A DNA stretch of 64,000 bases from Hexactinellida sp. DTS-2022 (taxonomy: Eukaryota > Porifera > Hexactinellida): the NCBI GenBank assembly GCA_028753945.1, contig JAPNXP010000015.1:868001-932000 (forward strand). Reading direction: 5' to 3'. The notes beneath the pieces are model-generated. The model was given only the letters and a program-made list of their open reading frames with translations. It was not told where the DNA came from and ran no database searches. A program made the position numbers and the translations under genes. Shown in pieces: positions 41,248-51,336 of the stretch. The number at the start of each line of letters is the position of its first letter. Positions within the stretch are counted from its first letter, which is position 1.

Positions 41248-42117
41248 GAAAGTACTGCCTAGGAAGACTTAGGAACTTCAAAACTAAATAGAGTACAAAT
41301 AAGAAACAGATGAGTAAAAGAGATGAGTAAATAAAGAAGTTAATAAATAAAGAAGTTTAAGGATAGGGGAAACGGGAAAACTTAAAGAACAGGCTGGGTA
41401 GTACAAAACAATGATGTTTTTCCACATGCACAAGGTGGTAAGTTGCACTCATCATTCCAAAATGTATCAAGTCTACCCTTGAACGTAGATAGGAAGGGAG
41501 CAGATACAACTTCTGGCAGCTGATTCCAAACCTTTCTGACTCTTTCAGTGAAAAAAAATATTTTGACAATTGTCCGATCAGGAAGGTTCTGAGGTGGAAT
41601 TAAATGAAAGAAGTGCCCCTACACCTACTATCTGCTCGCAAAGTGAGAGGATAATAAAACTTAATCGATATTTTGCCATTCAGAATTTTCCATGTCAAAA
41701 TTAAATCTGCTCTTTTCCTCCAATTCTCTAGACCAGTGGTTCCCAACCTGGGGTCCATGGACCCCTTAGGGGTCCACAGGATGTATTACGGTCAATGGGA
41801 GGGGGTCCACAGAATGACTATAGGGGGTCCACGGTTGAAAAAGGTTGGGAATCGCTGCTCTAGACATATAAGTTATCCCTATCACACGCATCCTCTTTCT
41901 ATAGGAGAGAATAGAATTGCCTGACACGCATTTAGTGGCCCTTCTCTGTACTCTTTCAAGCTTGTCATTGTCTTTCTTTAAAACTGGTGACTATACACCA
42001 CTACACGTATATTCAAGTTTGGGACGTATGAAAAGTTTATAAAAAATTTAAAAAATATCCGGAGTTATACAAATTAATGTTCTTTTAATAAGTCCTATCA
42101 AACTGTTGGCTGAGATA
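41248..42117 (-). mobile_element. LINE (CR1/RTE-like) 3' fragment, reverse-transcriptase C-terminus
   Basis: On the minus strand the sequence reads GLIKRTLICITPDIFKFF, RPKLEYTCSGVYSPVLKKD, DKLERVQRRATKCVSGN, then LTWKILNG. Beyond an inserted MITE it continues as TERVRKVWNQLPEVVSAPFL, STFKGRLDTFW and a stop, followed by a 3' UTR. These are the standard C-terminal blocks of CR1/L2-type LINE reverse transcriptases. Some frame breaks are present. It is 5'-truncated. The same 3' end occurs at 23118-23340. Confidence 0.85.
41734..41857. mobile_element. 124-bp hAT-like MITE with perfect 8-bp duplication
   Basis: 'cagtggttcccaacc' at the left, 'ggttgggaatcgctg' at the right, flanked by 'ctctagac' at 41726-41733 and 41858-41865. 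The interior has repeated 'ggggtcca' units. It splits the LINE coding region, and the frame resumes on removal. Confidence 0.95.
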
Positions 42118-42880
42118 ATATATTATAAATATATTTGACGAATATCATTTATCACCCTTGTCGGCAAAGGAATCAGATGTTTTCCCCTATAAAATGCTTG
42201 AGCATTTAAGTCATGGTCAATTATGAGTGTCCGTTCAATGGAAGGTACGTTAGCCAATGTTACAATCTTCAGGAAATATAAAGAAACTTCCTGGATTGTA
42301 GGGAACCCAATCATTTTTTAGATCGAGTAAATCTAACTTAGTTAACAAATCAGCAAATGAATTAACTTGGAACTTAACCCCTGTAATCTTATCACCAATC
42401 CGACTTATCCTGAATGCTTCTCGAAGCATGGTCTCATCCTTGTCATCTCTTGACACCCTTTTATACTTTTCTGTTCTGTCAGTTAAATAGCTTGGCAGTT
42501 GCGGAAAATACTTGGTATTGCTGTCTTTTTCAGAGTCATCTTGTCCCGGGGCATCTCGATAATATTTTCTCCATCAAAATACTCAAATGTCCTTAGAGTA
42601 TCTCCATCATCTTTAAAGTGGTGGATACATACCTAAGATCGAAGTTGGTTTAAACGTACAAATACGTGTATGAATATATTCAGAATGCATATAAACTACA
42701 CACCTGTAAGCATTTGTTCTCCTCGTAGTGCTCTCTTGGTGTTGGGATAGTCCTAAACCACTTCTTACGAAGTTCTTCATCTTTCGGAAATTAAAAAGAA
42801 GCTGTACGTTGACTTTGGCACTTGTAATTGGATTTACACCCAGGAACTACTCAGGACATCTTCATTACAGTAAGGTCAAC
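42118..42880 (-). pseudogene. THAP transposon gene, right arm
   Basis: Reverse-strand copy of the left-arm gene without the MULE insertion. THAP start (about 42870), the shared TAA at 42791-42793, an additional TGA four codons after the start, then EYFDGEN-type sequence, REAFRISRIGDK and FADLLTKLDLLDLKNDWVP. It extends about 85 bp further towards the centre than the left arm. Confidence 0.7.
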
Positions 42881-43005
42881 AAAATATTAGAAAAAGAAAT
42901 TGAAGTATGTCGAAGTCTCGAGGAAGTTGGATAACAAAGTAACAATGCCTGAAAAATTATTATACTAATCGTATTGTGACCAAATATAAACATAATGGGT
43001 GTACT

Positions 43006-43986
43006 TAGGGATCGACCGGGATAAAAATTTCATGCCGGGACGGGTTTTTCCCGGGATTGTCAGATTTTTGCCGGGATTAGTACATAAACGTACGTAATAC
43101 ACAATTATATACTAGTATAGTACAGTAGATGTCGGATATAAGCACACCGGTTATAAGAACATATCGGATATAAGAACACTATGTTGGAAAACGGTTGCCA
43201 TCTACCCTATATAATTTATGTCGGTTATGAGAACATGCCGGTTATAAGCACATCAAGTGCAGTTCCCGACGATGTGCTTATAACCGGCATCCACTGTAGT
43301 ATGAGAATCTAAATGTCACATTATGAAGTTCACCTATTATTTGGAACTATATGAAGGTACTAAATAGGATGACTAAATAGGATGTACATCATTTATAGAT
43401 ATGTATGTATCCAAGGAATTATCCAGGAGCGCGAGACGCTCCTTTTGGAGCTGATTTTGGGAAAATTTGAATTTAGGAGCGCGAAAATTTGGAATATTCT
43501 CCTATACCGTAGCATTAATTTGTCATTTAGGCGTATGAAATTGGATCAGACCAGGATTAGGAGCGTATTTCCAAATGGCTGTATATTACACTGTAGCTGT
43601 ATGTAGTATCTACATTGCAATGTATTGGCTCGTCTACTTCGTATAATTGTCAATAAAATGTTTGGTTTAACACGTATTGATCAACAAGTTGTCAACTATT
43701 GATGTTATGAATGGACCGTATTTCTGAGGTTAAAGGTAGGTAGGGTTTCGTCCTAAAGAATGGTCGGGATTCGGAATAGCGGGGTGTCCAGAATCTGAAA
43801 TAAATTAATGTTAATGTCTATAGTGTATAATAATTACGTTTGACCATAAATTAATGAGTAGAATATTAATCTTTCGGAGTTCCACTACATAAAGTTTTTT
43901 TAATTCCCGGGTAGATCCCGGTAAATTTAGGCGTTCCCGGCAAATGACCAAATCCCGGAAAAACCGGGATTCCCGGTCGATCCCTA
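43006..43986. mobile_element. 981-bp hAT-like element with perfect 8-bp duplication
   Basis: Begins 'tagggatcgaccggg' and ends 'cccggtcgatcccta', flanked by 'ggtgtact' at 42998-43005 and 43987-43994. The left arm reads 'agtacacccatta' without it at about 34545. It contains a pogo-like MITE (43121-43298). No intact transposase frame seen. Confidence 0.92.
43121..43298. repeat. pogo-like MITE (GATGTCGGATATAAG family), copy 3
   Basis: 'tacagtagatgtcggatata' to 'ataaccggcatccactgta', TA borders. Most similar to 16176-16352. Confidence 0.85.
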
Positions 43987-44230
43987 GGTGTACTGTAATT
44001 AGAATATGAACATAATAATAGCATGTCGGTGTTTAATAATTTCCATTTCGACTGAATCCTGGTTCATTAATGTCATTCGATTGTGAGGCCTGACATGACA
44101 TCAGTATGGTATGGCATAATGATGTTAAACTATATACAATAAACAGGGGATCTTTCGGTGACTATAAATTTGCAAATCAAATACATTTAAGCATAACTCG
44201 TTTAACCAATCCATGGCCAAAAAACATGAA

Positions 44231-44281
44231 GATAATTTGGATCATGAGGATATTCCTGGATTTGAAATACCGACTGGCCTT
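44231..44281 (+). pseudogene. 51-bp fragment of OvoA coding sequence
   Basis: 49 of 51 bases match OvoA 32231-32281, in the methyltransferase part encoding the NLDHEDIPGFEIPSGL region. It is in the same orientation as OvoA. Similarity stops sharply at both sides. It abuts the inner edge of the right arm of the palindromic element. Confidence 0.85.
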
Positions 44282-44556
44282 AGGGTAACCCTCCACGTCT
44301 CAGATTATCACAGTTAAATATTTGATTAGAGAAATTATTGTAAAGCCAAATTGTATGATGTATTGTATTTCAATTAAATTATATTGAGTTGTCATGTTCT
44401 ACAATTACTTTTTAAGTTATAAATTGTGTTCTTAATTTATATGTTCTTCTAGGCTCAAATTGGAGGGTGAGGGAGAAAAATATTCCATATCGTGGTTCCA
44501 AAAATATTTGTCATCAAATTATAGCTTTAATAGTTATACAACTTGTATCCATTTAG

Positions 44557-45370
44557 TTAGGGAATTTTACCTCAAATTATAGGTAAACCTTGAAAAAAAT
44601 TGTTACCAAACAATTTCTACACTAGTGTCTTCTTAAGGATCCAAATAAACATAGAAAAAAAGTTGCAAGCCCAAACCCGTGAGGAAAATTTTTTACACGG
44701 GTTGCAGTTTCTGATTTTCCATAGTAAATCGCCAACATTTCTGGAGCTAACTTTCTCAAATCAGCTCCAATCAACTTATTATCACCATATTGGAACTCTG
44801 CGTTAAATTTCCAGCAATTTGATATATCACATGTCCATATTTGGAAGAATTTTTCCATAGCAACGCTGGAATGTCTTAGGAATGTGTGAAAATTCCATTA
44901 TCAAATTGTGTTCCCACTTAATCAAGTGACCCCTCATTCGACTCCATTCAGCTACCTGAGTAAAATTATACACATACCGACACTCTAAAACGTGATTTTA
45001 TAAAATTATTCGAGATTAACTGTAAATCTCGAATAATTTTATATATACACATTCCTATGACATTCCAGCGTTGCTATGGAAAAATTCTTCCAAATATGGA
45101 CATGTGATATATCAAATTGCTGGAAATTTAACGCAGAGTTCCAATATGGTGATAATAAGTTGATTGGAGCTGATTTGAGAAAGTTAGCTCCAGAAATGTC
45201 GGCGATTTACTATGGAAAATCAGAAACTGCAACCCGTGTAAAAAATTTTCCTCACGGGTTTGGGCTTGCAACTTTTTTTCTATGTTTATTTGGATCCTTA
45301 AGAAGACTCTAGTGTAGAAATTGTTTGGTAACAATTTTTTTCAAGGTTTTGAGTTAAAATTCCCTAACTA
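44557..45370. mobile_element. Foldback element, about 330-bp inverted arms
   Basis: 44557-44893 and 45047-45370 are near-identical inverted copies, starting with 'tagttagggaatttta'. The roughly 150-bp loop contains a second small hairpin ('attattcgagat' with 'atctcgaataat'). Each arm holds the same 78-codon frame (MEKFFQIWTCDISNCWKF...), with no recognised family. Confidence 0.88.
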
Positions 45371-46599
45371 ATTTCATAACTTAGAAACGATGTTTTATTG
45401 AAAAATATTAATTAACAGCAGATCGGTTAATTGGTTAATATAATTTGTAAATGTTAACCGATATTACCAGCAGTTAACCGGTTAATGTTGGTTTAAGAAG
45501 GCGGAATTTGCTACGCACTAGAAGTCTAGATTCTAGAATCAGTGAGTTTTTCAGTTACTCAAGTTTTTCTCCCTTGGAAGCGTTACGTAACGTTCGAAGG
45601 CCTTACACAGGTTGATTATATTATGGGAAAACTTATAGGAATTATTTTAACAGCCGCTAGCCTATGTACAAATGACCGTTGTATAGACTGGCCTATAACA
45701 GATTATACTCTACAACATATGTAGGTAGAACGTAACAGTGTTGTAGAATCCAAATATTTTTGAGCTATGGGCTCCCTAAGCCGTTTATAGACACCTTGTG
45801 GACCCCACCCAGCTTTAGGTTATTATTGGGATAAAGTAGGTCATTTGGAAAAATATTAAACCAGTGATCGCTGGTGTTTTGAATATGTATTTATGCTAAT
45901 ATAAGCAGACAGTTTTCTGGGTAATACTGGCTCTCGTGTGTAGTACACCAAATCCAAGTATGGAAATTAACCACCATAAAGAAATCCCATTTATCTTCCC
46001 GTAGCCCTAACTTAGCATAGTAGAAGTATAGTTGAAGTATAGTACAGCTCTAGAATAGTACCATTTATTTGATAATGATTTGATATTTCAGATTAAATAG
46101 ACACAATGGAAAGTTAGAAATGTATGGATAGACAGACGGAACACATAAAACTGATTGATGAATTAATTTACTCTCGACCAATTAAATTACAGTCTCAGAT
46201 AGGCATTCTAAAACGCACATTTAAGTGACATACAATTTTTTTGGTTCAGATCTGTTGATTCTATAGAGAGTTCTATAGAGAGAAATGCTTAAAACACAAA
46301 ACTGTTGTGTGTGTGTATATTTGTTTGTATTTTCCGAGTTGATTGAAGAAACTGGACGGTTTCCAAATGAGATTTTTGGCATATAGGGGTAACTTTTGGC
46401 ACCCGCCAACATGTTGAGGTTCCACTCAAAATTTATCACACCTCGACAAGTTATGACGTCATTGTCATATTTCGAGAACCCTGAAAATTCACTTAATCGC
46501 ACATAATTCGCGCCCACTAAAAGATAATAATTTGAAAATTTAATAGAACATGGACATTAATGATGCGGACACGTTGCTCACATCAGATTGCCAATATAC

Positions 46600-46776
46600 A
46601 TAGTCAACATCCGGTAACTCGAACCCTCAGGGGAATGAACAATCCGTTCGAGATAACGAATGTTCGAGTTAACGGGCATTCGAGTTACCGGGTGTTGACT
46701 GTAGCGAAATGAAAATTCGTTCGAGATAACGAATGTTTGAGTTAACGGGCATTCGAGTTACCGGATGTTGACTGTA
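46600..46776. repeat. pogo-like MITE with duplicated right half
   Basis: Left end 'tagtcaacatccggtaactc', right end 'gagttaccgggtgttgactg' ending near 46703. This right half is then repeated, ending 'ggatgttgactgta' at about 46776. Confidence 0.75.
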
Positions 46777-47196
46777 CTCATTATCGCATGATGACGTAAT
46801 CACAAAAATTTCACGTTGTTTAATGAATTTGACTATTTTATGCCTATTTTAGGCTATTTATGCTTCATAATCAATGTTAGAAGTATATAAACCACACACC
46901 AAGCGCGAAGCGGTTGGTGTGTGTGGTTGTGTTCTGCCGCGAAGCGACCTAGCAAGCGAAGCGCGCTAGTAATGATTATAATCTATTTCATAGGCGTAGG
47001 TCCCAGTAGGGCAGGGGTACATAGAATTTGGTACGAGGTTTTATTTTATATTGATCATAATGTAAATAGCCTCCAAAAGCCCTCCCGATCTGCAAATAAC
47101 TACAAATGAGTCCTACCAATCCCGAGTCTACACCCCTGTATTTGACATTATGGGAAATAATAGTAATTTGGTTAATTAATCATTCTTGGTATAAAT

Positions 47197-47329
47197 AAAA
47201 ATCCAAAATTGCAGCCTGTGCCGACGCATGTTCCTTTGGTGGCACTATATTTTGATGGTGGTTTATTGATAGTGCCTCCTGAGGAAAAGGAACATGCTAT
47301 CGGCACAGCTGCAATTTTGGATTTTTTTT
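47197..47329. repeat. MITE (AATTGCAGCTGTGCCGA family), uninterrupted copy
   Basis: 'aaaatccaaaattgcagcct' opens; 'agctgcaattttggatttt' closes. Inner pairing 'gcatgttcctttgg' with 'aaaggaacatgct'. Sister of the split copy at 16832-17077. Confidence 0.85.
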
Positions 47330-47393
47330 CGCCATGTCATCATCACTATGAAGGTGTAAAAACAGTAATAACTAACCAAGGCACTGAGATTAG

Positions 47394-47616
47394 AACTGGG
47401 CCACTATACTATAGTATAGTCGGCACAGTAATACCAAAGTAGTAAGATTAGAACTGGGCCACTATACTATAGTATAGTCGGCACAGTAATAATAACCAAG
47501 GCAGTAAGATTAGAACTGGGCCACTATACTATAGTATAGTCGGCACAGTAATAACTAACCAAGGCACTGAGATTAGAACTGGGCCACTATACTATAGTAT
47601 AGTCGGCACAGTAATT
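47394..47616 (+). repeat. Four-copy tandem repeat with palindromic core
   Basis: About 61-bp units containing 'actgggccactatactatag' and 'tatagtcggcacagtaat'. The centre 'actatactatagtatagt' is palindromic. Diverged copies at about 25180-25290. Confidence 0.85.
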
Positions 47617-47710
47617 ACTATAACAAAACTATGAATACAACATGCGCAATAGTTGCGTCTATAGTAGGAGCGCATTCCACAGTACGATCCCAATCAATTA
47701 ACGCTCCCTA

Positions 47711-48775
47711 ATGTTCTGCAGTTTATATTCTCTAATTAGAATGGAATATATACTGTATCCTTTCGTGACGTACGTCAACAACTGGAAGACTATATGCTCT
47801 ACCTATACGAGAATATGGCGCTACCTTCGACCTGACACCCTAGGCCCGAGCGGCTGGTACCAGTTCTTCTCTCGGGAGTACACGGAGTTGACCATCCATT
47901 GCAACTTTGAGCCTGAGTTCATTATAGGCGTGCTAGCTGTTGCCACAGCCTTCACAGTTATAAGATTTTTATGTCATAAACTTTTCTTGGATAAGATACC
48001 GATTTGGTTGGACTTGAATGAGGAATCGCGTGACAAATTCCCTGAGTCACTTTTCCGTCTGATCTCTTACATATTCATCTGGTCGTGTACCACCTACGTG
48101 GTTCTCTTCTCCGACTACCCGATATTGGAAAGTTCCGACATTGTGTGGAACGACTTTAGCGGCGTCTCAACGGTGATAGCGCCCGATGTGATCTTTATCT
48201 ACGTGTTGCAGTGTGGGTTCTACGTGCACTGCGTGTATGCTAACACTGTTCTAGACGTGCATCGATCCGACTTCTGGGCTCTCATGCTACACCACGTGGT
48301 CACACTCAGTCTCATTTCAGTCTCCTATGCCTGTAGGTACCATTACGTTGGTATTATAGTTGTTTTCCTACACGACATATGCGATATATTCCTAGAGATC
48401 GCCAAGTGTGGGAGGTACCTTCTGATCCAGGGAGGTAAGGAACATAAAATATTTGACATCGTTTCTATGATATCGTTTGCAATATTCTCTTGTTTGTGGG
48501 TGTGGCTACGTCTCTACTGGTACCAGACCAAAGTGATAATGGGAAGTGCTGTCACTTCAATGGAATTGGATATGGAAGGACAGTTCTACTTGATATTAAA
48601 CGCGCTACTGCTGACTATCTATGGACTGAATGTGTATTGGTTCTTCTTCATTGTCCTTGTTGTATATGATATTATTGTGGGGGATGGGTTGTCCGATAAA
48701 AGGGAGGATGAATTGAATGAGAAATCCAGGCAGGAGGCTCTGGAGAGGAAAGAGAAAGAGAAAAAGAAAAATTAG
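47711..48775 (+). CDS. CERS: Ceramide synthase (CERS1-like, TLC domain), single exon
   Basis: Acyl-CoA:sphinganine N-acyltransferase in the ER membrane, making dihydroceramide. 354 residues from the first ATG (47711), or 344 from the in-frame ATG at 47741, which I cannot exclude. Several hydrophobic segments span the TLC/LAG1 domain. The Lag1 motif is complete: LHHVVTLSLISVSYACRYH, then VGIIVVFLHDICDIFLEIAK with both catalytic-region histidines (HH) and the acidic pair. WFRLYW-like WLRLYWYQTKV and LNVYWFFFIV follow as in CERS1. There is no homeobox-like domain between the first membrane segment and TLC, which groups it with CERS1 rather than CERS2-6. The C-terminus is Lys/Glu-rich and ends KKKN, compatible with a dilysine ER-retrieval signal. 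Poly(A) signals (aataaa) near 48915. Confidence 0.92.
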   Translation: MFCSLYSLIRMEYILYPFVTYVNNWKTICSTYTRIWRYLRPDTLGPSGWYQFFSREYTELTIHCNFEPEFIIGVLAVATAFTVIRFLCHKLFLDKIPIWLDLNEESRDKFPESLFRLISYIFIWSCTTYVVLFSDYPILESSDIVWNDFSGVSTVIAPDVIFIYVLQCGFYVHCVYANTVLDVHRSDFWALMLHHVVTLSLISVSYACRYHYVGIIVVFLHDICDIFLEIAKCGRYLLIQGGKEHKIFDIVSMISFAIFSCLWVWLRLYWYQTKVIMGSAVTSMELDMEGQFYLILNALLLTIYGLNVYWFFFIVLVVYDIIVGDGLSDKREDELNEKSRQEALERKEKEKKKN

Positions 48776-49330
48776 TATTATTTCATGAATGTATTATGTA
48801 ATATTAGTCTGCTAATCTTACACTCTGTAATTGATGTTCAGTAGTTGATATCACACTACGTATTTTAAAATTGTATTTTACTATATTTTATTTCTGTATC
48901 GTTATTTTATCTGAAATAAAATAAATCGATTATTATTTGTGTATTATTATGTGTCTTTCAATAATGTATACAATTTCTCTTGTTCTTACAAACACCAGAC
49001 CGTGAAAAGTTTGTTTACTCTATTAGAGATTCGTATTTACTGAGCTGTGCTCTTACTGAATGGGCTACTGTAACTGGTAAGATATGCAGCATGCAAACCT
49101 AAACAATAACTGATAAGTATAGCAGTGACTGTATAGCTAATAATTTATCTTACACTAACATAGTATAATAGCAACTGTACCAGACAGAGCCAGTAGAGAT
49201 ACCGCATGTCTGACTCGCATCCTATTTAATTATTTAATTATCTCTGTATCAGGTAAAAATACCTTACTCTACGAATTAAATTTAGAGCGATTCGCAACAA
49301 AACATATAGTACAGTATACTGTCTATGAAA

Positions 49331-50003
49331 CAGTGGCGTCGAACTTTTCTATGGGGCGAGTTATGAAATTTTTTTAATATCACCTAGTATAAAACATGTT
49401 TTCCGAAAAGTTGTTTACTTATTGTGTAATTTTTTTCCAAAAGTCGGTTTTATCTTGATGAAGATTTCCCGCTAAATCGCTATCTATTAAACTTTCTGAC
49501 ACAACACATATATTGCATAATTTAACTCTAACGGTTCGAATTAAGTTCGGCCGAACCTAAATAGCATACATAGTTCTAGACGAACTAAATAGGTTCATCC
49601 GAATCAAAAGGTTCGTGCTCAACTAGGCGCAAAAAACTTACCGCGGGTGAATTTCGACTGTCACCAATTTATATTAATTAATTACCTTTGAGCAGAGATG
49701 AAATGGATCGATTTGGAATTTTTAGTTCAGCCGAACCAAATTTGTTGGGTTCCACTCGAATTAACTTAGTCTAAATATGTTCACACGAACCAAATAGGTT
49801 CGTGATGAACTAAACGTATGAGTACTTTTCCAGCGATTTTCGCAGTGGGTTCAAACATGCTGGAATTTGTTCAAAAGAGTTTAGAAACAATAAAAAATTG
49901 CAATTCATGATAGATACATACAAATTATCACGAACACCACCAAAAATCACCGAATTTCGGCAGATTTATGTCGGGGCACGCCCCGGCATGGTTGACGCCT
50001 ATG
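49331..50003. mobile_element. 673-bp hAT-like MITE with perfect 8-bp duplication
   Basis: 'cagtggcgtcgaac' at the left, 'gttgacgcctatg' at the right, flanked by 'ctatgaaa' at 49323-49330 and 50004-50011. The interior repeats 'aggttcg' and 'cgaacctaa' motifs in both orientations. Confidence 0.88.
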
Positions 50004-50421
50004 CTATGAAATTCGCGCAATTAATTAAATTTAATTCACCGTTTCTAAAATATAATATTCTAAACATTTTATTCCTTATAAGTATAACTCCTGAACCACA
50101 TAGGGGGCTGCTCATTATAAGCAGTGCAGTAATTTTTTAACCTGTTTCAGTCCTCCATTTGTTACTTCTCCATTTCGGACATCATCTCATATACAAATTT
50201 AAGTTATTAGCAAATAGGGACTCTTATCAAGTATCAACATCTAAAACTTAAAGGATACCTATTATCTATGTATGATATCACTTTCTCTCTAATCTAAACA
50301 ACAACAAACAAATCAATAAACATAAACAGCAATCCAGAACTAACCGGGAAATATATTCCTTGATAAGATTTTTGTCAGATCACGCTAATTACAAATTAAT
50401 AAAGTATATTATAAATTAGAA

Positions 50422-50574
50422 TACAGTGATACTCTCGTTATAACGCAGTGCTTGGGACCTGTAAATTCCTTCGTTATAAGCGCGGATATTAATTAATGCA
50501 TTTAGTGCTCTGGGGGGAAAAATCTCCATTTCGCTATAAACAGTTTTTCGTTATATCCGACTTGGTTTACTGTA
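50422..50574. repeat. pogo-like MITE
   Basis: 'tacagtgatactctcgttat' left end; the right end 'cttggtttactgta' is decayed. Similar inside to 11896-12053. Confidence 0.7.
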
Positions 50575-50613
50575 GTTCGTTATCTATTCCACCACATATC
50601 ATATATTTGTGCC

Positions 50614-51336
50614 ATGTCCCGTTCTGTGTCCCGTATGCACAATGAGGAGGAACAGACCATAAAGCTAGACAACCTAGTGAAGGAGTACAGCAGCTACGAG
50701 GACTTCCTGAACTCGCAGATAACGCCCACGGACCTGTACTACCTGGAGGACGAGGAGGTGGCCCGGGACCTGGTCGAGCTGGGCTACAGGGGCACCGGGG
50801 AGGTCCTCAAGAGGGAGGAGTTCGAGGCTAGGAAGAAAGCTCTGAGCAGTAACCAGAACAAACGAGACCAGAAGCAGACCCTGGCCGGACAGGGCCATGA
50901 CCTGACGGACACGCCGCTACTGGCAGCTCTGGCGCAGCGGGAAGAAGCCAACCGGACTGGGAAAATGACGACAATTATATTTATTCGTGACAGGAACAAC
51001 CGTGAGCAGGAGATATCCGGATACATTGATTTTGCACATAGACTCAAAACAGAGGAGTTCAAGACAATATTCTCTTCAAAGAAACGGTTTATCCCCAAAC
51101 AAACCGACCTTAGTTTCTATAACTGGGACACCCAGCAAGCGTGCATGCACGACACGCCCAACTACCAAGTTATTGCTGACAGCACGTCTGGACTGACTTT
51201 CAAAAACAAGACAGACCGGAAAACTATTGATGTTGACCCAAAGGCAGTAAAGCCAGGCGACAATACAACTCGTCTAGAGCTCTATGATAGCAGCTACGAA
51301 CAGATTGTATTATTTGATCACTTTACACGTAGGTAG
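50614..51336 (+). CDS. CFAP299: CFAP299 (C4orf22-like cilia/flagella protein), single exon
   Basis: 240-residue protein matching vertebrate CFAP299 along its whole length. Matching blocks are YEDFLNSQITPTDLYYLEDE, LVELGYRGTGEVLKREEFEA, FIRDRNNREQEISGYIDFAH, RLKTEEFKTIF, TDLSFYNWD and PNYQVIADSTSGL, ending QIVLFDHFTRR. Length is almost the same as human (233). The biochemical role is not established; family members are linked to motile cilia and sperm flagella. No membrane segment or signal peptide. Single exon. It implies the organism builds motile cilia. The ATG at 50614 is followed by a second in-frame ATG (MHNEEEQ) seven codons later, either of which could serve. Confidence 0.95.
   Translation: MSRSVSRMHNEEEQTIKLDNLVKEYSSYEDFLNSQITPTDLYYLEDEEVARDLVELGYRGTGEVLKREEFEARKKALSSNQNKRDQKQTLAGQGHDLTDTPLLAALAQREEANRTGKMTTIIFIRDRNNREQEISGYIDFAHRLKTEEFKTIFSSKKRFIPKQTDLSFYNWDTQQACMHDTPNYQVIADSTSGLTFKNKTDRKTIDVDPKAVKPGDNTTRLELYDSSYEQIVLFDHFTRR

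Larger units (their letters stand above)
32792..45556. mobile_element. Large palindromic THAP-domain transposon, heavily interrupted
   Basis: The outer ends are inverted copies: 'aactgaaaaact...tagcaaattccgcc' from 32792 and its reverse complement ending at 45556. Further in, 33090-33286 pairs with 44030-44230. Then 34512-34908 plus 40839-41247 pairs with 44000-42118, with gaps at later insertions. Both arms therefore carry the same THAP-domain 5' gene region, pointing towards each other. The centre is occupied by a LINE fragment. Insertions present in one arm and absent from the other identify the nested elements. P-element-like or other THAP transposase ancestry is likely. I found no outer target duplication, so the exact borders are tentative. 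Confidence 0.7.
45557..47710. other. Intergenic stretch with MITEs and tandem repeats
   Basis: No gene seen. Contents: a repeat shared with 37105-37290 (46060-46225), a possible retroposon-like stretch at 46230-46520, pogo-like ends at 46600-46776, iterated 'gcgaagcg' motifs near 46900-46965, the MITE at 47197-47329 and the tandem array at 47394-47616. Confidence 0.6.
48776..50613. other. Intergenic stretch with a hAT-like element and a MITE
   Basis: Between CERS and CFAP299. It holds the 673-bp element at 49331-50003 and the pogo-like MITE at 50422-50574. Nothing else recognised. Confidence 0.6.

Noticed and set aside
32792..45556. Interpretation as an inverted duplication of the OvoA locus
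   Set aside because: OvoA downstream flank is not shared in the order required: the fragment at 44231 has the same orientation as OvoA, and no OvoA sequence follows 45556 on the minus strand.
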